The notes under the pieces were generated by a model, which was not told where the DNA came from, did not search any database, and was given only the letters and a program-made list of their open reading frames with translations. Shown piece after piece: positions 29,889 through 41,000 of a stretch of DNA of 64,000 bases. Positions within the stretch are counted from its first letter, which is position 1. The number at the start of each line of letters is the position of its first letter. The translations under genes were made by a program, and so were the position numbers. The stretch comes from Ceratotherium simum simum. Taxonomy: Eukaryota > Chordata > Mammalia > Perissodactyla > Rhinocerotidae. The DNA lies in the NCBI RefSeq assembly GCF_000283155.1, contig NW_004454181.1, forward strand, positions 17,018,142-17,082,141. Reading direction: 5' to 3'.

Positions 29889-31511
29889 GAAAGTCTCTTT
29901 CTTTCAGGCTATCTCTCTTTCTGTTATGCTTTTATCTTCACTTTCTCATGATTGCTCTTGGCCCTGAAAAGGTAGCCATGCTAAATAGTATTACAATGTC
30001 TGCAAACTGATTTCCATCATCTGGATGAATCAAGTGAATCAAGTTATACATGTTGTTTCTTAGTTATTGGACCTAGGGCATATATCTCCAGCGAATAATG
30101 TTACACCTTCTGATGCAGTGTATGTTTCTGAAAACAGGTCATGATGAATTTGCACAAACAATTTCCATTAGTCTCAAGTCTCAGCTTATCACATTTCTAT
30201 ATTTTCTGAGGACATTCAGAACAAAATATCCCTGCCTTCTGCACAATGTTGTTATTTTTATAAAACCAGACTTTTGTCATAATAGGAAGAGAGTGGGCCC
30301 CTTTCTCTAGCAAAAGATTATCCCAGCTGTGATCACGAACCTACTAAGAGGAAACTTTTACCCCCTTATAAGCTAATGAGAATCTTTCAAGTATTTCTTC
30401 TACATAGTCTTTTCATCTGAAATCAAATGGATCATGTAATAAAAAAGGTCCATTTTTGCAATGGAGATCTACTGGAATGCATATCATACTTAACTTACCA
30501 GAAATCTATGGTAAAGAAATAAAATTAAAGAATTCTGCAGAAAAATGTATATTAGATAGTTTCAATTTATAACATCCAGAAATCACAATGTTAACATTTT
30601 TCTCTAATTCTGCAGCAGATTATGTCTTTAAAAATATCTAAAAACTATATTTAATATGTTAAAGTATAGTTTTTTAAAGACAGATATTCTCAAAATGTAC
30701 TTAAAAATGTTAATGACTCTGGAGATATATGTAATAAGCACATGGCATTAATCCCTTAAGGCTAAAAAATGTACTCTAAAAACAATAACAAAAATTAAGT
30801 TAGTATTAAAGCTTTTTCCTAAATCTCAAATCCATCCAATTTAATTGCAGTATGTTCCAGGATGATACATAAAATAGAAATAGAGGAAAATATTTGAGCT
30901 ACTTTTAAATTTGTTTTAATGTCCATCATATCCTCAAACTCACCACTTCCAGGAATCATAAATATCAGAAAAATCATCTGTAGCAAAGATTAAAGCACAT
31001 TCATTCTTTTTAATTTTCCCAGGTCCTTGAATTCTCTATTACTACAGCGTTTTATATCCATTCCAATTAAAAAGATTATACCTTGTCTATATTTGGCCAA
31101 CTACTAATTTTGTTCTTTAAATACATGTCTTTGTCATTTGGAGGAGAGTAAATAGATAATAAAAGTAGATTCTACCAAAATGGTAATGTTGCTGTATGTA
31201 TTAACGTAGCCGTTTCTGTTAACAAATCTACCGTTATCTCAAGGTGTGAAAATGAGCTTTTCAATTTATTCTTGGTCAACATTACACATTCTCAAGTTCT
31301 GTGGCTCTCCAAGACCTAGGTGTGCATACGAGGAACAGGTAAAATACTTCCTGCTTATGCTGTATTTGATTAAAGAGTTAATATACACATTTATTAAAGA
31401 GTTATTATACATAATTAAATGTAAATGAGCAATCATGGGCTTGTTACTTGTACTTCAGACAACAACACAACCACACAGCTGATCACTAAGGAAGGTATGG
31501 GTGCACGTGCA

Positions 31512-31514
<3 letters not shown>

Positions 31515-31542
<28 letters not shown>
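31515..31542 (+). repeat. GT dinucleotide microsatellite, 14 units
   Basis: An uninterrupted GT run in intron 3, preceded by the purine-pyrimidine stretch gtgcacgtgcatgc. Likely length-variable. Confidence 0.95.
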
Positions 31543-31545
<3 letters not shown>

Positions 31546-33256
31546 GTTAAAATTCTTTAACAAACTGAAAACTATACATAGAGCTTCCAGAGGATACTCA
31601 TTCACGTGTTAAAGTATTAAATGGGATATCCCAAACTAGAATGAAGACAAGGTTTTCTAGATGTGTTATAAAATTCTGCTTATTTTGTAAAGATTGACAT
31701 CATGAAGCAGGAAGGAAAATAAGTAAAGAAATTAGATGCATGCCCATCAGTCCTTTAGAAAGTCTTGCTTTTTACAAGTTATATCACTATCCTGTTTCTT
31801 CTTTTATACCTTCTCCTCTACCTGCAGTCTTTGTAATTTATTTCAAATTTTCCGAATGAAGAACAACTTTCCTGAAGCCACTCCAGATGTTTAGGTGTAA
31901 CAGACACTGTATCAATACATCACATACACAATTATGCACTCCATTTTGTGACCAATACCTTTTGCTCCTTAAATTTTTTTCTAAGAACTTAGTAAAGGCA
32001 AACTAGGTGGAATACAAACTTGAAGGAATTTGTATTGCGTGTCCTAGAATGAATGTTTGAGATTGATAAGAAAGGACACCTGGGAAGACCTTTGCCTTGT
32101 GTTTGACTTGTGTCTTTGACAAAGCAGTTCCCCTTAAACTCTGAGACGCTAATGGCATTTGGCAGTCTCAAAACAGACCCATGATCCACATCCATGTGAT
32201 TACACTACCCAAAGTATTAAAAAAAAAAAAAAAAAGACTCTAAATCTATGCTACCATTCAGTTCTAAAATCAAAATTTCAATTCTTAAGCTTCTTATTGG
32301 TTGCACATCTTCACTATCTAAATGAAGGGATGATTTTCTTAATATTGCCATTTAATTGTAACTTCAATATTGCTATTAAATAGTTTCTACACATGCTTCA
32401 GAGAAGGTGCAGCATAAGTTATAGTTGGGAATCAGAAAGTCTAACCTTGGTTTCCTGTGTGACTTTGAAAGATAATTTATTTCCTTGCTTCACTTCTTTT
32501 ACTCTGAGATCAATATTTTGTTTTGGCTTCATTAGTCATTGTTTAACTAAATAAGATAGGTTGATTATCTTATTCAAGGGTTATTCAAATAAGTGTATCA
32601 TGTTTAGCATTATTTGCTCTTATTAATATAAATATTGTATTATTAAGTGCTATCTTCTTCCTAAGTGGAAATTCATTAGTATAACCAATTAATTGGTATA
32701 CAAAGAAAAATACAATTTTACTACAGAAAATTAAGGTTTAAGTTCAAATGCATGGTTAAAAAAACACTACCATCTATCTCATTCACCTTTTATCCCAGAG
32801 GTGGTTGTAATCTAACACCAAATAGTAATCAATATGTAATATTCCAAAAGAAATGTTTAGAGCAATAGATTCAGAGATATTCTACCTGAATGCAATGCAG
32901 ACACAGCAATGCAGAATGAAGTAGACGCAGACTTTGGGCTGGAAGGGAGAACATTACCCCTATGTTTTCCTTGCATAAGGAAATCATTACAAGCAAGACA
33001 TTATGATTGTCAAGTAAATGTAACATTTATTTCATATCATTATGAGAAGTTTGTATCTGCCTTTTACTACATATGGGTATGTGCATGAAACTACCATGGT
33101 AAATTAAATTAACACTGAGCAATCTATTTAAAATAGGATTAGTCATTAAACTACATACTGCCATTCTTATCACTTTACCATTTAGAGAGAAAGCAAGACT
33201 CTAATAGTAAAGGTTTAATACTGCTCTCTAAAACAAACAAAAATAATGCCACCCAC

Positions 33257-33369
33257 CTCCCAATCCCGGTCTCAAGCGATTGTCATAACCATCTAGGAGT
33301 CGGTCCAAAATCCTGGTGAAGACAGTGGTATTGTCTTTAAGTTCATCTTGTAATGAGGGTTGCCCAAAG
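33257..33369 (-). CDS. GABRA1: GABRA1 exon 3 (113 bp), mature N-terminus
   Basis: Encodes the last base of Ser25 to Gly62 and one base of Glu63, reading [20 protein letters not shown] then [17 protein letters not shown]. By analogy with human the signal peptide is 27 residues and cleaves before Gln28, so the exon spans the cleavage site, the N-terminal alpha-helix and the start of beta-strand 1. The sequon NTT at Asn38 (mature 11) is the first of the two N-glycosylation sites. The acceptor is TTTTTTCAG before CTTTGGGC. The donor is GGGAG/GTGGGT, a weaker variant of the consensus. Residue 26 is Phe where human has Tyr, at the edge of the signal peptide. Confidence 0.97.
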
Positions 33370-33493
33370 CTGAAAAAAGCATAAAGAGAGAATATATCTA
33401 AATTATACATTTCTACTAAAACCTTCTTCCAAATAAAGCCTTCCCCACATTTTCCTACCTTCCTTCCTACTGAAACTTAATTTGAAAATTCCT

Positions 33494-33843
33494 GGGGGGA
33501 GGGAGGAGGGTGAAAGGGATAATTGGGTACATGTGTGTGGTGATGGGTTGTAATTAGTATTTTGGTGGTGAACATGATGTAATCTATGCAGAAATAGAAG
33601 TACAATGATGTACACCTGAAATTTTNNNNNNNNNNNNNNNNNNNNNNNNNNNNNNNNNNNNNNNNNNNNNNNNNNNNNNNNNNNNNNNNNNNNNNNNNNN
33701 NNNNNNNNNNNNNNNNNNNNNNNNNCATTTGAGCTGGATCCTGAAGGCTTTATACATATGAGTGGATGGGGAGAGTGTAAGATGCATTGCCAAAGCAAAT
33801 GAAATAAATATTTGTAAATGAAAAAAAAAAAAAAAAAAAGAAA
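33494..33843 (+). mobile_element. 5'-truncated L1 insertion with probable 3' transduction, crossing the assembly gap
   Basis: 33494-33625 ends with TGTACACCTGAAATTTT, the 3' end of a fairly young L1 family. After the gap comes a non-L1 segment with AATAAA at 33803-33808 and a poly-A run at 33821-33839. A 10-base duplication gaaaattcct flanks the whole unit (33484-33493 and 33844-33853), as expected for one retrotransposition event. It lies antisense in GABRA1 intron 2. The alternative is a mis-joined gap. Confidence 0.6.
33626..33725. other. Assembly gap, 100 N
   Basis: Exactly 100 N, the usual convention for a gap of unknown size. The protein-like frames that cross it are meaningless. Confidence 1.
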
Positions 33844-36800
33844 GAAAATTCCTTCTGCTAAAGTAAAAAAAAAAGTCACATTTTAATTCTGTTTTCTCAT
33901 ATTTGTTCTCATAGACGGTAAGCTTTTTATTCTAATATTTCTAACTAAGGAAAGAAAATTACAGGAAATGAGTTCTGTCTCTTTACGTTTATAATTCTCA
34001 GCATGTAGACAATGCTATAGTGCATGTTTTCTCCGGGCAAGCAAGACTGTTAATGCATGCTAGGAAAAAAACAAATCTGAGAAATTTCTTCCCAAATAAA
34101 AAAATATATGTATTTATGAGCTACAAAAATAATTATTAGTTTTGTTTTCATTTAATTTAACATGTAGCATAAGCCTAAGATTTTACCTACCAACATCCTT
34201 TCCTTCATCCACTTCATATACATCTGTGTTTTGTTTGTTTTGACACTCTTTCAAGATATTTAGATGAGAAAAACAGATAAAACTGGTTTCTCAGGATAAT
34301 TATATTTTACCTCAGTGTGCAATTTCCACTCCCTTTAAGGTTTATGAACAAATTTTTATAATTTGTCTAGTCAAACCTCTAATTAATTGAATTTTTGTCA
34401 TTTCTGGTCTTAGAAATAAAAGATACCTTGAAAAAGATATGGTGCAATATCCTTAATATACGATTTACTAAACTGTAGTGCAGGATAAGTGTTTTGTTTA
34501 AGAAAATACAGCTATTTGTGAGCTGAGCTTGAACTAGAACCCAGTTTTCTTCAACTTTTTGTCTAAAACTTCATTTCCATTCTTCTATATTGGAGTAATT
34601 GTCTCTCTTTAGATGTTTCTAGTTGAAGATATAGTTTTTATCCCTTACCATTACTAGTCTTTGAGTTTCAACTTAGTGACTACAGTTCAAATATTGTGTA
34701 TTTCTTACATCAATCACGTTATTATCTATGCTCCTTGAACCATATTTTATGTAATGATTACGATGACACCTCCTAAATCCTTTGAGAGAGGAGTTTCCCA
34801 TCTTAGAATGGATTACACTCACTGATATATTTCAATGATAGATCTGACCTTGAGGGAAAAAAAATGAACATAAAGTGTAAACTAACAAACTGCTACAAAA
34901 ATATCACTTTCGTACTTTCTATTTAATATGCTTTTGGCTTCACTCTTAGGTGTTTATATTACTGATCAATCTAAGAAAAATAGTAACATTTTAAACCAAG
35001 ATTCATTTGAGAGGAGCAACAAATACAATCAAAGTATTATTTCAAAAACAAACACTATTGTTTAGGCAATTAATTTTATATAGGCAAAAAGCAACGGCCA
35101 TTTTTCTGATAAAATTTTAATTTAATAAAGCTATTATAACTAAAAGCTAATTATGATATTAAAGATATGAAATGCACCTCAGTGAAATAATTTCGCATTC
35201 TCCTAAATTCAACACAAATAGCATGCAGATTCAATGTTTACTCTCCTTTGGCAAAATTAAACACCTTACTAGTTTTTGAAATCAAATTTTCGACGAGCTC
35301 TGTGTCTTTCAGGATGTCTCATTAGCAGATGACAGCAGTAAAGCAAAAATAGTTTTCTGAATGCAATTATTTATAAAAACTCTTTGTCACAAAGCAAACT
35401 GCCATGCATGCATCTTTCAAGGATATCGGAAGGTCATCTTGATAAAGATGGAAGAGAAATGCTAGCACATCTTAAGTTGTGAGGAGGGCCTAGTCAAGTA
35501 GTCTAAGGAAGAAAGCAATGGAAGGAGGGAAAAGATGAGATGGGGTGACACGACAGAGCACAATTAGACTGTTAATACGATTCCTAGAATATGGAGTTGT
35601 CTATTACCTTTACTTGCATTCCCTTTGTTTTTACAGCTTATGTCAAACTCAGGAAAGCTTTTTCCCCCTGGTTTTATCTTATAAATGGTGTTCTCCTCAT
35701 TTGCTTGCTTTGGAATACAAATGCCAAAAGAGACTTTTCCTTCCCTCTCAGAAAACCAGCTCTGCTATCCCAGTTGGAATGGTTATCTTTTTTTTATATG
35801 ATTTTCATATCAGGTTATTCCTTGTCTTTACCTCTAATTTACTACGTCCAATTGTAATTGTCAGAGAATGACCCTAGGATAAAGATCAAGATTATTTATT
35901 TGCTATTCAACACTCGTGCCAATGTAATGTTTCCTAAATTGAATGTATAATTTGAAGAGAAATGTCAGTTACAGTACCTGATTTTGATTCCATATGAACC
36001 ACTATATAATAAAACACTGTGCACTAACTCCATCTACAGGTCATTACAATAGTAACACTTCAGATAATTTCTCAAAAGCAGTGAAGAACATTTAACTCCT
36101 CAGATTAAGAGTATCTGGCAACAATGCATTTCCCGTTCATCTGGCAGTCATTATTTATCAGATAAGGATAGCAAAAAATAAAAACAGACAACTTCTCCAT
36201 TTAAAAAATCCTCCTAAATTTTATCTTTCCAGACTATTCCATCTCTCTGCCTTAACTCATAAGAGTTCACTTTCTGTTACATTTTGAAGAATCTTAAGTT
36301 TTTATCATATGTCTGAGACTTTCTTTTGGGACACAGGAGTAGACTAAACAAGAAATATAAAAGTAGATAAAGAAGAATCTGAAATATTTGGTCATTTATA
36401 TCCTTGCTACTATAATATGCTTATATCCTTCATTGAATCATTAGTAAGTATTTTGAATATGGTTAAGCATATTATTAAATTTTTCCCATATCTTGTCTCC
36501 ATAGAAGTACACTTAAATAGAAGAGTTCAATTTTACCTAATATTCTTAAATATTTGTGTGGCATATTCTACCTCTATTGGTTATATAAATAATGGTTTCA
36601 AAAGATAATATGCACATTTATTTGCAGAAACGTATGACTTTCAAATTACAACTATTGTTTTAAACTCTCCACTTCCTTATAGGTACAAGTCACTCTATGA
36701 TCTTTACAGCTAGCTAGAAATTTTCTTGTTGGAAAATCAACTCATCTAGTACGCAGACATTAACCTGGCTAACTTTTTCTATGAATTAGGAAACCGCATG

Positions 36801-37087
36801 TTTTGTTCAGTTACAACTGAGCAGTTGAAAAGTTCCATTTAAGACCTAAATGTTGAATTGATACATTCCTTAACAAAAGTGTGTTAAACGTATTCTAACT
36901 AACATGCAAATAAGATGATTACTTTTTTCATACTGCTCTTCTTTGTTCTTAGTTGGAATTTTATTGCAGTTAAGTTTTTTGAATTCCCTTAGTCATGAAT
37001 TCATCCAAGGACAATTTTCTTCCTCCTGAAAGAATAAATGAAAAGTTGCAGAAATTCTCATGCAGATTTAAAATAAAGTGTCCCCAC

Positions 37088-37176
37088 CTTCTTCCAGTCA
37101 ATGTGCTCAGAAGGAGGGTCCAGGCCCAAAGATAGTCAGAGAGATCCGGACTTTTCTTCATTGCGGGCTTGTGCAG
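37088..37176 (-). CDS. GABRA1: GABRA1 exon 2 (89 bp), start codon and signal peptide
   Basis: The exon has 15 untranslated bases, then ATG at 37161-37159 and 24 full codons, [20 protein letters not shown] then LTGR, ending with AG of Ser25. It shows a basic N-terminus and a hydrophobic core of Leu, Trp and Ala, as in an ER signal peptide. The start is chosen because it matches the known alpha-1 start and is the only in-frame ATG of this exon; the upstream frame belongs to the intron. The acceptor is CTTTTCAG before CTGCACAAG. The donor is GGAAGAAG/GTGGGGAC, which lacks the usual A at intron positions 3-4 and looks weak. Compared with human there are changes inside the signal (for example Tyr for Cys at 10, Thr for Ile at 15), a region that tolerates change. 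The true coding part is 37088-37161. Confidence 0.95.
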
Positions 37177-39460
37177 CTGAAAAGTAGAACAAGTAGAGAT
37201 CAATGTCTCTTGCAAGAAACATCAGGTTATAACCGCTAGGGCTGACTGAGGCAGTTCAGATGACTGCTTTGAAGTCAGGAAATGACCTCACTGGGATATG
37301 ACACCTCATTGGAAGCAATGGAAACCTGGACCATCCATTCTCCACTTTTCCCTTTCACTTCTCCATTCAGAAATATATCAGTCTTAATTTCTCCTGTAAA
37401 AGAATACAAGTTGAAATGCTTTCAGGTGACAATATTGCTCAACATAAAAACTGAGTAGTTTTTTTCTCTAGGTTTTATATTTCCAATATAGTTTGAATTA
37501 CTCTCTTCTTGTCATTTTTCATCTGAAAATTTTGACCTTTCTGATTTGAGTTTCCACAACTGAACTGTGCACTAAAATTTTTAAGCTGGTGTCTATAACA
37601 GAGAAAGCATGCTTGGGGGCTGGGATGCGGTAGGTTAATATGCTTTGATGACTGAATTCATCTTTGAATTCTGGATGTACCTTGATTTCAGAAGCAACCG
37701 TATTTATCTTTCTTTAAAAACCCATGGGAAACACACTGTTGAATGCCGAAGTTACGCTTATAGTCTCTGCCTGTGATTGCCTTGTTAAATATGCTCACTA
37801 ATGCTTCTGTGAGGCTAAGGGACACACTTTATAGTCAAGCCATGTGCTGATCTCTCTCTCACACACAAACCACACTCACATAAATGTACACAAACATGGC
37901 CACACATATCTTTTAAGCTCTCTCAAATTCTGCCAGGTTGCTGCTGGAAAATATTTCATCTCAAACAGATGGAAGTGGAGTGCTTTGCTTTGCATGAATA
38001 AGGGAATCTTTTTTTCTCTCTTAGGTAAAGTGCAATCAATCACTATCTGATTGTTGAATTTAGACTTGGTAGTGGGATGCTGGAGGAATGGAGGAGTATG
38101 GAAAGCTTAGAGAATTTTTTTAACTTATAATCAATTTGTGGAGTCAATTTTTAAAAATCAGTGAACTACCTGGTTAAGAAGCAGACATGGTAACACTTTA
38201 ACATGCTATACTTAATTCCAATCATAATTTGAGAAATGTTCAAGGTATTTGTTAGCACTTCCCTGAATCTATACTCCTTACTAGAGTCAGTGATTAATGG
38301 ATTGCAAGTCTTTTAATGCCTATTTTTCATTAAGCACTCTATAGTTTAATGTTGTATGCCCTTAAACACATCTACACAAATGCTTTCCACACTCATGGGG
38401 ATCATTTACATCAGTAAAAGCCATTACAAACAGGCATGTAAGCAATGAAACATAATTGATGTATTTAGAGTGAAATTGTCTAGATCTAGAGGTAAGAACT
38501 GTGAGCTTCATAGTTTTTATTTAATTTAGTGACTGGTTTTGACACAGATGAGTTGAATACGACAAGAAATGTTGGATAAATATCATTATGTTAAAACATT
38601 GCATCTAAATGACACAAGTATAATTCTCCCTTTTATTAATCTTCAACATCTGTTATGAAGTAAAAACAACTTCTCTGACCCTATTAATATTTTTTGGTCT
38701 TTATAAGAAAGGGTAATTCTTGAAAGGGTAAATGAAACAAAACAAAAGCCCAAGGCAAGGTACCAAGGCTTTTTGTCCTCCTCTGACATTTTAAAAAGAG
38801 AAAAACAAACCTATCATGGCACTTGAGTTGAGTAAGAAAGTTTCTTGCAAATGCAAACATAATAGTTTAAAAGAAACGTTAAGCTGCTTCCTTACCCCTT
38901 TCCACCTTCAACCTCCCCCCATCAAACACACGCAGTCCGACGCCCATACCCCATGCCACCCGTATCAAATGATAAGTTGAGTTTTTCATGTTCAGAATCG
39001 GAGAGACCCCTACACCAGAGGGCATATCAGCAGCGTCCACTGAAAAGGAGAAAGGCATTTTTTGCAGCCAGAACGAGAGAGTGCCTTCCCTAGGATGGAA
39101 CGTTGAGACAGGTTTTCTGTCCCAGCGTCGTAACTTTAGACGATGGCCCCCAACGCCCCTCCCCACCTCACCCCAGCTCCCTCTCGCAAAAAGAGACCAA
39201 AACAACATGTCACCACCCACCCCACGGAATAAATTCAAATCTGCCTAAGAAACAGGGAAAGAAAAAGAGCGAGAGAAAAAAATAATGCTCCTATCGCTGC
39301 GGTTTTCGCCCTGAGAGAAAAACATTCGTTGTATCTACCTGCTATGGGATCAGGCTCTTGTCCTGTTCCCTCTTTCTCTTTTTTCTATAGCATTCCTGTC
39401 TCTCCAGCTAGGAAAGGCACGTTCAAAGCTCTGTGTATTGCGGTCCGAAGTCGCACTTAC
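37177..39460 (-). other. GABRA1 intron 1 (2284 bp)
   Basis: GTAAGTG to CTTTTCAG, between the probable 5' untranslated exon and the start-codon exon. It carries no recognised transposon. The right part, 38880-39250, is richer in G+C than the rest and could hold regulatory sequence; no specific site is supported. Confidence 0.65.
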
Positions 39461-39620
39461 CTCGGGCCCCCTCTGGGCACAGGATCGCTCAAGACCCGGG
39501 AAAAGTCTGCGAGAGAAATCGTGGAGATCCTGGAGCCAGCGCGAGTCCGCGAGTCCGGGCGCGCCGGGAGCGGAGGGGCGTCCTCGCTCTGCCTCGCACT
39601 CACTCGGTCTGAGCCATCAT
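39441..39620. promoter_or_regulatory. GABRA1: Short CpG island at the GABRA1 5' end
   Basis: About 21 CpG dinucleotides fall within 180 bases, with high G+C, in a window that is otherwise AT-rich and CpG-poor. It overlaps the probable first exon. Upstream on the gene's strand are a CRE-like TGAAGTCA (39762-39769, one base off TGACGTCA) and a TATAAA (39841-39846). GABRA1 is known to be regulated by CREB and ICER, which makes the CRE-like site plausible, but one mismatched octamer is weak evidence. Confidence 0.7.
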
Positions 39621-39815
39621 GGACTCTGCGTGCTCCTTTGCCGAAGATTTCACACCCAAATTTGCTTCCCAATATCCAATCTGCGGCTATACAACAAAAG
39701 ATTTCTCTTTACCAAGACAGTAGTAATACGTCCCAGGGCAAACCGGATGTGAAATAGGCGGTGACTTCATGCCAGAGAGATTTTATTTTAGAAAGGAAGG
39801 TGGTACCAGCCTCTG
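39461..39815 (-). other. GABRA1: Probable GABRA1 5' untranslated first exon
   Basis: A strong 5' splice site, CCCGAG/GTAAGTG, ends the exon at 39461 inside the CpG-rich block, 2.3 kb upstream of exon 2. This is the usual arrangement of mammalian GABRA1, where exon 1 is noncoding. The right edge is uncertain: a TATAAA on the minus strand at 39841-39846 would place transcription start near 39812-39816, but starts within the CpG block are equally possible. If included, the leader carries an upstream ATGATG at 39620-39615 that opens a six-codon frame (MMAQTE, stop at 39602-39600). No exon sequence was recognised from memory; the call rests on the donor, CpG content and position. Confidence 0.65.
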
Positions 39816-40864
39816 GATCTGGAGACCAATCCGCCCATTTTTTATATGCAGCACAATTTAACTTGCACCGCTCTGGCCCTAATCCCCTTCTCTCTAGCTG
39901 CAGACTCAAATCCTTCCACAATCTGCTGGGAGCTTTCCTTTTTGGGGAGGAGTAGGAATGGAGGAGGGAAGGGTAGAAAGGGTTAGAGACATATCGGACT
40001 ACACTTAGAATCTTTTCCCACTTTCAGTGTATTTTAAGGTATGCTCATTAAAAATACAACTGATCAGTGTAACTAGTCCACCTTTGATCAAATATTTAAC
40101 CACTGCGTGCATATGAATGAATGCAAGCTGCGAAAAGGGAGATGCAGGGTTACACATGTGGAGAGCGCACTCTCTTCTCGCCTCTCTCCCTCACACGCAC
40201 TCCCACACACATGTCTGGTCTCTGTGTCTTGCAGACTCACGGATGATGAGGGATGGTAGGGAAGAGTTCTGGCCATTAGGAACTGGCCACCGGGTTGAGA
40301 GAGTCTTTCGCACTTTCACAGGTTGTGAGCGCTTTACACCCCACATTAGTCCGTAGCTTAGAGGACAGCAAAAACGCGCTCCGGAACAGGGTTTTTAATC
40401 TTTGAAGGAAACTGTTTGTTTATGTTATGATGGAGAAAACACAGGCTCCTTTAAATATGAATTGTGCTGAGTTCCTAGGATGGGGAATATTTAAATAAAT
40501 CCCCCAGATCATTTCTAGGTTTTGAGAGCCATGTCTCCATTTCCGGAATCATTCGCTTGCCTCGAACTCCATCATTCTCGGGATTAGGAAAATTGGAGAG
40601 GGAGAGGAGAGAAGATTAACAAAAAGGTTTTTAGAAGTCAGGACAAAAGCCTCTTCTACTTTTTTTCTTTGCCCTCTTTTATTACCCTCCCTGGTGGCTC
40701 TCCACCCACGGATAATTATACACTTAGAGAAGGAGGGTGTGTTTCAACATCAGTCTAACTACATTTCCGAGGAATCAGGGACGACTGTAGTTCTCTCTCT
40801 GGATTTTGTGAATGGGTGTTTGTAGCAGAGAGGAGATGGGTGCCGTCTTCCGGGGAGCGCTTAC

Positions 40865-41000
40865 CGAAATGACCGAAAGCACTGGGAGCTGTCTCTTCAG
40901 CACTTTCGCCCGAAATAGGTAGGAGGTGCTGAAAAGACGGGGTGCCTCCATGCAATGCTTCTGGTGAATAAGGTCCGAACTTTGGTGAGCTCCCTAGCCG
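40865..41000 (-). other. GABRA1: Candidate alternative GABRA1 first exon
   Basis: A second 5' splice site, CATTTCG/GTAAGCG, ends at 40865 in a locally CpG-containing stretch. A GC box (GGGGCGG on the plus strand, 41044-41050) sits just upstream in the gene's direction. Human GABRA1 has several transcript variants that differ only in their 5' untranslated exons, so a second leader exon 1.4 kb upstream of the first is expected. The transcription start is not defined; the right edge given is nominal. The open frame here lacks any alpha-subunit similarity, so I read the exon as noncoding. Confidence 0.4.

Larger units (their letters stand above)
20171..33256 (-). other. GABRA1 intron 3 (13086 bp)
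   Basis: Largest intron in the window, GTGGGT to TCATCAG. It holds a MIR, an L2-like copy interrupted by a GATA repeat, TA/CA-rich and GT microsatellites, and A-tracts at 29871-29888 and 32218-32235. Much of 20200-24800 and 26150-31500 is AT-rich DNA with no nameable feature. Confidence 0.9.
33370..37087 (-). other. GABRA1 intron 2 (about 3.7 kb, contains an assembly gap)
   Basis: GTGGGG to TTTCAG. It includes an L1 insertion with a 100-base N run, so its true length is unknown. 33860-36950 is AT-rich DNA in which I see no repeat or exon. Confidence 0.9.

Noticed and set aside
33403..33879. 158-codon minus-strand frame
   Set aside because: It is held open by the run of N and by L1 sequence.
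38879..39238. 119-codon minus-strand frame in intron 1
   Set aside because: Gly/Arg-rich composition follows from local G+C. No splice borders or homology.
39329..39757. Plus-strand open frames of 142 and 104 codons over the GABRA1 CpG block
   Set aside because: High G+C lowers stop frequency. They are antisense to the probable first exon and have no similarity I recognise.
40896..40910. TTCAGCAC word resembling the left half of a REST/NRSF site
   Set aside because: The right half does not match the consensus at any allowed spacing I could see.
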